From NCBI GenBank assembly GCA_900556015.1, contig USNH01000059.1, positions 1-6,125 of the forward strand: 6,125 nucleotides of DNA, in the 5' to 3' direction. Shown here piece by piece: positions 1 through 4,385 of the stretch; position 1 is the stretch's first letter; the number at the start of each line of letters is the position of its first letter. The notes beneath the pieces are model-generated. The model had not been told where the DNA came from, made no database searches, and was given only the letters and a program-made list of their open reading frames with translations. Source of the stretch: an uncultured Eubacteriales bacterium (GTDB taxonomy: Bacteria; Bacillota_A; Clostridia; Oscillospirales; Oscillospiraceae). A program made the translations under genes and the position numbers.

Positions 1-159
1 CTGCCGGTGGCCGGGGATAAGGTCATCATCTTGGCGACCTGCAAGAACGGCGACAACAACCACCGCTATTGGATCATGGCCAAGCTGGTGGAGGACACCG
101 CCGAGCCGGTGGTGATGACGAAGGAGGAGGCGGAGAAGGCCGGCGTGACGCCGGATCGC
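1..159 (+). pseudogene. Inverted C-terminal fragment of a class B sortase (Cys/Arg active-site segment)
   Basis: Read on the plus strand from base 1, the frame gives LPVAGDKVIILATC followed by KNGDNNHRYWIMAKLVED. This is the final strand-loop-strand of class B sortases: catalytic Cys in the TC motif (codon 40-42) and catalytic Arg eight residues later (codon 64-66). In S. aureus SrtB the corresponding spacing is about ten residues. A charged tail with EEAEKAG follows. No stop occurs after this tail; the frame continues to a TAA at 799-801 through what is only antisense of the minus-strand sortase. The fragment therefore lacks its own terminus and, within the window, its N-terminal part. It supplies exactly the region missing from the minus-strand gene, so it is most simply the displaced end of that gene. 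The alternative is the end of a second, paralogous sortase on the plus strand whose beginning lies left of the window. Confidence 0.82.
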
Positions 160-735
160 ATCGTGATAATACAGCACGTGGCTGGTGTCATAGGGCACAC
201 CGGCGAAAATGCGGTACGTCAGCTGCCGCCCCGGCTGATAGATGTAGATGACCGCCTCATCGTCGAACTTCAGCGTCTCGGCATAGCTCTGCAAGCCGCC
301 GAACATGGTGCGGTCGGCCATGTTGTGGCCGTAGATCACCGTCACCGGGTCGCTGAAATCGGTCTTGTTATAGGCTTTCTCGGTATACAGCGTGCCGGAC
401 TTGGCGTCCTTGCCGTCCAGGTCGCGGTACAGGTAATACCCGTCATCGCTGGCGTGCTGGGCGATAAAATACCCCATCTCGTCGCTGATGGCACAGCGGG
501 TCGCGCCGGGGATGCGGATGCAGGCGTACACGTCCGGCCACTTCTTCTGCGCTGCCGCGAAATCCACCGGCACCTCCACCGGCTCGGGCTTCACGATGAC
601 CTCATCATCCTTCGGATCAGCCGGCGTAGGGCCGTCGTCCGTCGTCTTGCCGCACCCCACCAGTACGGCGGATGCCAGCGTCAGGATGGCCAAAAGCAGC
701 GCCAGGCGGCGCGGAAGCTGCGCTTTGATCTTCAT
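1..735 (-). CDS. Class B sortase, lipoprotein-like, N-terminal part (catalytic half replaced; broken gene)
   Basis: Sortase B enzymes are membrane-anchored cysteine transpeptidases that attach surface proteins to the cell wall or assemble pili. The ATG at 733-735 follows AGGAG (741-745) by 5 bases. Residues 1-28 form a signal: basic start (MKIK), hydrophobic stretch 11-25, lipobox LVGC with Cys28. An acidic, Pro-rich linker follows to about residue 57. Sortase features then appear: DFAAAQKKWPDVY (58-70), IRIPG (73-77), DDGYYLYRDLDG (97-108) and YGHNM (135-139), whose His137 (codon 325-327) fits the catalytic histidine. Similarity continues through TYRIFAGV (173-180) to about Asp192 (codon 160-162). 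From there the frame stays open to the window edge, but its product is the antisense of a sortase C-terminus and matches no family. The catalytic Cys and Arg are absent from this strand; they lie on the plus strand at 1-159. The family call is firm; function as shown is unlikely. Confidence 0.88.
   Translation of the reverse strand, partial: MKIKAQLPRRLALLLAILTLASAVLVGCGKTTDDGPTPADPKDDEVIVKPEPVEVPVDFAAAQKKWPDVYACIRIPGATRCAISDEMGYFIAQHASDDGYYLYRDLDGKDAKSGTLYTEKAYNKTDFSDPVTVIYGHNMADRTMFGGLQSYAETLKFDDEAVIYIYQPGRQLTYRIFAGVPYDTSHVLYYHDAIRRHAGLLRLLLRHHHRLGGVLHQLGHDPIAVVVVAVLAGRQDDDLIPGHRQ
140..154. repeat. Short palindrome at the sortase strand-switch junction
   Basis: CCGGCG (140-145), TGA (146-148) and CGCCGG (149-154) form a perfect 6-bp inverted repeat with a 3-base spacer. 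It sits where recognisable sortase sequence ends on each strand: plus-strand homology fades by about 140-155 and minus-strand homology starts at about 160. A hairpin or short complementary tract is the kind of place where strand switching, recombination or polymerase fold-back occurs. With only six pairs in GC-rich DNA it could be coincidental. Confidence 0.6.
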
Positions 736-740
736 GATTG

Positions 741-745
741 CTCCT
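741..745 (-). promoter_or_regulatory. Ribosome binding site of the sortase gene
   Basis: On the minus strand AGGAG lies 5 bases before the ATG at 733-735, within GGAAAGGAGCAATCATG. It fixes the start codon, and that start gives a complete lipoprotein signal directly downstream. The spacing is at the short end of the normal range. Confidence 0.8.
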
Positions 746-778
746 TTCCAACGGCTTCTGTCTCTCCGAAAAGCCGCC

Positions 779-794
779 GCGGCGACACCGCCGC
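779..794 (-). promoter_or_regulatory. GC-rich hairpin in the sortase leader
   Basis: GCGGCG and CGCCGC pair around a 4-base loop (GTGT on the minus strand), giving a 6-bp all-GC stem in the transcribed leader between the predicted promoter and the ribosome binding site. It ends about 34 bases upstream of the binding site and has no following T-run, so it is not an intrinsic terminator. It could stabilise the message, slow ribosome loading, or be a by-product of GC-rich sequence. No riboswitch family is recognised. Confidence 0.4.
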
Positions 795-809
795 TATGTA
801 AGATACTCA

Positions 810-819
810 TATCATGATA
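810..819. repeat. Palindrome TATCATGATA covering the -10 region
   Basis: This is a perfect 10-base palindrome whose right part overlaps the predicted -10 box of the sortase promoter. Dyads in this position can be operators, but the site is short and has no second copy that I could find nearby. Regulation by a repressor is only a possibility. Confidence 0.35.
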
Positions 820-842
820 CCATACGCCGCCCCTGTTTGCAA
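814..842 (-). promoter_or_regulatory. Sigma70/SigA-type promoter for the sortase gene
   Basis: Read on the minus strand, TTGCAA (837-842) is separated by exactly 17 bases from TATCAT (814-819). These match the -35 TTGACA at four of six positions and the -10 TATAAT at five of six, with ideal spacing. Transcription would begin near 807, giving a leader of roughly 70 bases before the sortase ATG. The promoter lies in the gap after the last phage gene, so the sortase appears to be an independent transcription unit rather than the tail end of the phage operon. Confidence 0.6.
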
Positions 843-858
843 CCTATTTTTCCCCGCC

Positions 859-871
859 GCCCCGCTGGGGC
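859..871 (-). terminator. Hairpin immediately after the last phage gene (weak or non-canonical terminator)
   Basis: GCCCC and GGGGC pair around a 3-base loop directly after the TAA at 872-874 of the 381-residue gene. On the minus strand the hairpin is followed by GGCGGGGAAAAATAGG, with no T-run, so it does not meet the standard for an intrinsic terminator in the phage direction. On the plus strand the T5 run lies before the hairpin, so it does not serve that strand either. It may only protect the 3' end or be incidental. Confidence 0.35.
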
Positions 872-2017
872 TTACAGTCCCGCGCTGCGGCCATAGCCCG
901 CGAACAGCGCCTCGAACCGCTGGCGCTGCACCGGCGTCATACGCCCGGCATACTGCTGCCACAGCGCCTGGGCCGCGTCCTCCCTGCCGCTTTTGAGATA
1001 GTTCCCCACAGCCCGCTGCAAGCTCTCCGCCGCCGTACTGCTCAGGCTCTCCTTCCCCGTGTCCGCCGTATAGCCGCTCTCCTCCAGCTTCGCACCGCCG
1101 GCACTGAGCTTCCGCTCCTGCTCCGCCTTGTCCTGGTAATGCTTCAGCATGGTCTGATACGACTTCGCGTCCTGCGCCGCCGTGTCGTCATACTCCGACT
1201 GCGCCTGGGCCAGCGCCTTCTGCCACTGGGCCACTGTGTCCTGCCAGCGGTCATACGCCGCGCTCTCCTGCTGCCGCAGCAGCCCGTACCGATCCGTCAG
1301 CGCCTTCCCCTCCTGGGTATATTCCGCCAGCGCCGCCTGCCGCAGCTCCGGCACAAGAGATGTCAGCTCACCCAGATAGCGGTCGTAGGCCTGCTGTCCC
1401 ACCGCCTGGGCGTAGCTTGAGCCGTACCCGCCGGTCAGCGCCGCCGCCTGCCCCATGGTGTCCTCCATGGCCGCCGCGCCCTGGGCGGCGTACAGCCTGG
1501 CGTAGCGCTTATACATCTCGTCCTCCTCCGGGTCGTAGGAAAACGCCTCCCGGCCCGCGATCTGGTCGTACAGCTCCTGCAATCGGGCCTCAAAGCCTGA
1601 GGTATAGTCCTCCGGCTGCATGGCCGCCACGCTGTCCCGATAGGCCCTGGCCGCCGCCACGTCCTCCGACGGCTGATAGCCCCTCTCCAGCTCCGCCAGC
1701 TTCCGCGCCGTGCTCTCCGTCACCCGTGCCTCAGGACGAGCCGCCTCCGCCGCCGCGGCGGCAGCCGCCTGCTCCGCGGCCTGCTGCTCCGCCATGGTGG
1801 GGGCGGACAGCAGACTGCCCCACGTCTCGTCCCCCGCGATGCCGTCCACCATCGTCAGCCCACTCTTTTTCTGATAGTCCCGCACCGCCGCCTTCGTCTT
1901 TTTGCCGTAAATACCGTCCTCGTCCAGCTGATACCCTCTCTTGTTCAGCTCGCTCTGCAGCTGCTTCACCGCGCCGCCCTGCGAGCCGTAGGCCACCATG
2001 GTATACTTTGATGCCAT
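872..2017 (-). CDS. Phage structural protein with N-terminal peptidoglycan-binding domain
   Basis: This 381-residue protein starts at ATG 2015-2017, 8 bases after GGAG. Residues about 9-70 form a PG_binding_1 (peptidoglycan-binding) fold: GGAVKQLQSEL, the DGIYGKKTKAAVRDYQ core and DGIAGDETWGSL. An Ala/Glu-rich linker (76-97) follows, then a long, mostly helical, Gln/Tyr/Ala-rich body. The body has the distinctive stretch DTMGQAAALTGGYGSSYAQ (186-204), leading into VGQQAYDRYL, which I associate with phage structural proteins in clostridial genomes. No amidase, lysozyme or peptidase motif, signal peptide or membrane segment is visible, so it is not an ordinary endolysin. It most plausibly puts a cell-wall-binding module on the virion, or acts as an internal tail protein during DNA delivery. 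It is the last phage gene here, where holin and lysin genes would often follow. The phage assignment is fairly sure; the role is inferred. Confidence 0.78.
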   Translation of the reverse strand: MASKYTMVAYGSQGGAVKQLQSELNKRGYQLDEDGIYGKKTKAAVRDYQKKSGLTMVDGIAGDETWGSLLSAPTMAEQQAAEQAAAAAAAEAARPEARVTESTARKLAELERGYQPSEDVAAARAYRDSVAAMQPEDYTSGFEARLQELYDQIAGREAFSYDPEEDEMYKRYARLYAAQGAAAMEDTMGQAAALTGGYGSSYAQAVGQQAYDRYLGELTSLVPELRQAALAEYTQEGKALTDRYGLLRQQESAAYDRWQDTVAQWQKALAQAQSEYDDTAAQDAKSYQTMLKHYQDKAEQERKLSAGGAKLEESGYTADTGKESLSSTAAESLQRAVGNYLKSGREDAAQALWQQYAGRMTPVQRQRFEALFAGYGRSAGL

Positions 2018-2035
2018 TGTTTCTTCTCCCCTTTC

Positions 2036-3619
2036 TCATGTCGTGCGCCGCCAGACGTACACGCCGCTCAGGCCCGCCTGCACCTGCTGCCACGTCCCCG
2101 GCAGCTCCGGCGCGGCAGCCGTAGCCGTCAGATACGCGCTCCCCACCGGGAACAGCCTCTCCTCCACCGCCGCGCCGTTGACCTTCAAGCTGCCGGACAC
2201 CGCCACATCGCCGTAGAACACCGCCGGCCACGCGCATTCCAGCGCCTCCGCCTCCGCGTACTTACCCAGCGCCAGGCCCTTGCCGCCGCTCCGCAGATGC
2301 ACCGTCACCTGCTTCGTGGCCGCCGTGTACCGCACCGTCCGCACCGTGCCCACCGTGTCCTCGGCACGCAGCTCCACCTCATAGGCCCGCGATGCCTCCA
2401 GCCCGCCGCCGATAATGGTCTCCGCGCCGTTGAGCAGCGTGGTATACGCACTCCACTGTCCGCCCATGACCCGATAACGCACCCGTGTCGTCACCTCGTT
2501 CTGCCCCGCCAGCATGGAGCAGGTAGCCGCGCACCGCACCTTCAGATACGCGCCGTCGTCCTGCTCCGTGCCGCTGGCACTGCACCGCACCGCCGCCGAG
2601 GCGGTGATGACCGGCGGACGGTACTCATACACCCGGATGCTGCTGCCGTACACCGTCTCCGCCCTGCCTCGGCTGTCCGTCACCGTCACCCGGGGCACCT
2701 GCACGCCGCTGCCGCCCAGCGGCCCTACCGTCCCCGAAGTGCCGCTTCGCGCCTCGCCCGCCAATCGGAACTGACAGTCCGCCAGCGATGCGCCGCCCTT
2801 CAGCGTCACGGAAACGGCATACTGCACCCGGCTCATGCCCTGCACGCACAGCCCCCAGCCCTGCAATACCGCATTGTCGTTCACCACCGTGGTGGTCACG
2901 GCGGCCTCCGGCCTGACGCTGTCCGGCACGTACAGCGTAAACGTGTCGCTGACGCTGCCGATATACGACCCGCCGCCGTATATCTTGGCCGTCATCGTAC
3001 CGCTGCCCCATGTGGCGTTGGGAATGCGTGTCATCAGGCTGGTGGGCACGGTCCACTGATACACCGCCCGGCCCTCGCTGCTGCTCACCGTCTGCAAAGT
3101 CCCGCTGCCCAGCGTCTCCGTCACCCCGCCGAACGTATAGGAGAACTGGCAGCTGTACCCGTATCCCGGCCTGGTCAGCGTCAGCGTCCCGGTCTGTCCC
3201 ATGGTGGCATTTCCCGCCGTCAGGGTGAAGTCCCCGATGCTCTCCACCCGCTCCACCGGCAGCGTATAGCTGTAGCTGTCATCACGACTCGAGCCCGAGC
3301 CGCTGTAAAGCCGTATACTCAGCGGCACATAGCTGCCGTACCCCGTCACCGTCACCCAGCCGCTGTTATAGGTGATGGCGCTGCTCCAGCGGTTGGGCGA
3401 GGCCGCCTTCATGGTGTACCCGCTGGTCACGCCGCTGCCGTCCACGTACACCGACAGATAGATGGGATACCCGAAGTAGGAAGCCCCCGTCAGCGGGTCT
3501 ATCGTCACCCAGATGCGGTACTGCATACTGCTGCCCGACCGCTGGCTCTCATAGCCGAAGCTGACACCGATCTGCGGCACGCCGCCCCATCGGATGCTGT
3601 CCAGTGTGATATAGCTCAT
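2036..3619 (-). CDS. DUF859-like phage tail / minor structural protein
   Basis: The protein has 527 residues, with ATG at 3617-3619 and AGGAG at 3629-3633, 9 bases upstream. It is almost entirely beta-rich: Ser/Thr/Gly/Tyr repeats at residues 1-230 (such as SIRLYSGSGSSRDDSYSY), then Ig-like segments (PEAAVTTTVVNDNAVL; a fibronectin-like RYRVMGGQWSAYT). Near the C-terminus is the signature GGKGLALGKYAE (445-456), followed by AWPAVFYGDV, typical of DUF859-type minor structural proteins of siphoviruses of Gram-positive hosts. The end, FPVGSAYLT...GTWQQV...VYVWRRTT (490-527), matches the tip often found at the end of phage tail fibres. It is probably a distal tail protein contacting the host surface. 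It ends at 2036-2038, 18 bases before the next start. No transmembrane or catalytic motif is seen. The family call is good; the receptor is unknown. Confidence 0.8.
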   Translation of the reverse strand: MSYITLDSIRWGGVPQIGVSFGYESQRSGSSMQYRIWVTIDPLTGASYFGYPIYLSVYVDGSGVTSGYTMKAASPNRWSSAITYNSGWVTVTGYGSYVPLSIRLYSGSGSSRDDSYSYTLPVERVESIGDFTLTAGNATMGQTGTLTLTRPGYGYSCQFSYTFGGVTETLGSGTLQTVSSSEGRAVYQWTVPTSLMTRIPNATWGSGTMTAKIYGGGSYIGSVSDTFTLYVPDSVRPEAAVTTTVVNDNAVLQGWGLCVQGMSRVQYAVSVTLKGGASLADCQFRLAGEARSGTSGTVGPLGGSGVQVPRVTVTDSRGRAETVYGSSIRVYEYRPPVITASAAVRCSASGTEQDDGAYLKVRCAATCSMLAGQNEVTTRVRYRVMGGQWSAYTTLLNGAETIIGGGLEASRAYEVELRAEDTVGTVRTVRYTAATKQVTVHLRSGGKGLALGKYAEAEALECAWPAVFYGDVAVSGSLKVNGAAVEERLFPVGSAYLTATAAAPELPGTWQQVQAGLSGVYVWRRTT

Positions 3620-3623
3620 CCCG

Positions 3624-4385
3624 TCACGCTCCTATCCATCGGAACACCAGCCCGTCCTCCGCCGTGCCGATGCTCCATTTCCCCATGGTGATACCGCCCA
3701 GCACCGTGATGTTGGTGATATACAGCCGGTTGTTGGACACGTAGGCCACCTCCGTGGCATCCTGCCAGAACGACAGCCGCGTGGCGGTGAACACCGCCCG
3801 GAAGTTGCTCTGCTCCACCACCTTCTCGCCGTCCACCTCCCGGCACGTCAGTCCCTGTCCCACCGCCACGCCGTACACCGGCACACCATCGTCGTAGTAC
3901 ACGATGCCCGTTCGGATATATCCCTCCGTGTCCACCTTATAGTGGGAAAAGGCCGCGTCCACCGCCTCCACGTTGGTCTTCAGATCGGACACGAAGCTGT
4001 AATACTGTGTCAGCGCCGCCGGGTTGGCCTCCAGATAGGCGCTGAGACCGGCGATATACTGCCCGAAGTCCGACGATGCCACATAGCGCTCCTTCATCTG
4101 CGCCGTCAGCTCCTGGGTGGACTTCTCCACCTGCGCCGCCGTCTTGATGATCATGCTCCGCAGCGTTTCATACTGCTGCTCCGCCTTGTCTATGGTGCTG
4201 CCGCCCATCCGGCTGGCCGCCTGGCGGCGGGCGGAGGCCAGTCCCGTGCCGCCGCCCGTACTCTCCTCTAACTGCCCCAGCGCCAAATTCAGCTGCTGGG
4301 CCATCTGCACCAAATACGCATACTGCTGCGTCACCTGCTCCTGCAAGCTGCCCGCCGGTGTCATCGGCATGGGAAGCGTACTCAT
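3624..4385 (-). CDS. Phage tail fibre / baseplate-type protein, coiled-coil then beta domain
   Basis: This 253-residue protein has its ATG at 4383-4385 overlapping the TGA of the upstream gene (ATGA), with AGGGGAG at 4395-4401, so translation is probably coupled. Residues about 12-100 are helical and Gln/Glu/Ala-rich, consistent with a coiled coil; a short Gly/Thr-rich break lies at 42-48. After a helical stretch to about 150, a beta-rich C-terminal domain begins with GYIRTGIVYYDDGVPVYGVAVGQ (155-177). It ends with NFRAVFTATRLSFW, EVAYVSNNRLYIT and GGITMGKWSIG. This arrangement, with the AYVSNN-LYI pattern, recurs in phage genes beside tail-tip proteins, where a trimeric coiled coil presents a beta head. 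The next phage gene starts 4 bases after its stop. Exact function is unknown; a structural role is supported by domain layout and position. Confidence 0.72.
   Translation of the reverse strand: MSTLPMPMTPAGSLQEQVTQQYAYLVQMAQQLNLALGQLEESTGGGTGLASARRQAASRMGGSTIDKAEQQYETLRSMIIKTAAQVEKSTQELTAQMKERYVASSDFGQYIAGLSAYLEANPAALTQYYSFVSDLKTNVEAVDAAFSHYKVDTEGYIRTGIVYYDDGVPVYGVAVGQGLTCREVDGEKVVEQSNFRAVFTATRLSFWQDATEVAYVSNNRLYITNITVLGGITMGKWSIGTAEDGLVFRWIGA

Noticed and set aside
1..801. A 264-residue plus-strand reading frame from base 7 to 801 as one protein
   Set aside because: Only its first 50 or so residues have sortase character; the rest is exact antisense of the minus-strand sortase and matches nothing I recognise.
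1727..1786. GCC/GCG-rich stretch as a DNA repeat
   Set aside because: It encodes the Ala/Glu linker after the peptidoglycan-binding domain; the codons are mixed and no exact repeat unit is maintained.
872..2017. Endolysin
   Set aside because: Only the wall-binding domain is present; no catalytic amidase, lysozyme, CHAP or NlpC/P60 motif is visible.
2036..2300. Variable region of a diversity-generating retroelement at the end of the 527-residue tail protein
   Set aside because: There is no template repeat, no reverse transcriptase and no adenine-rich AAC-type codon cluster at the C-terminus.
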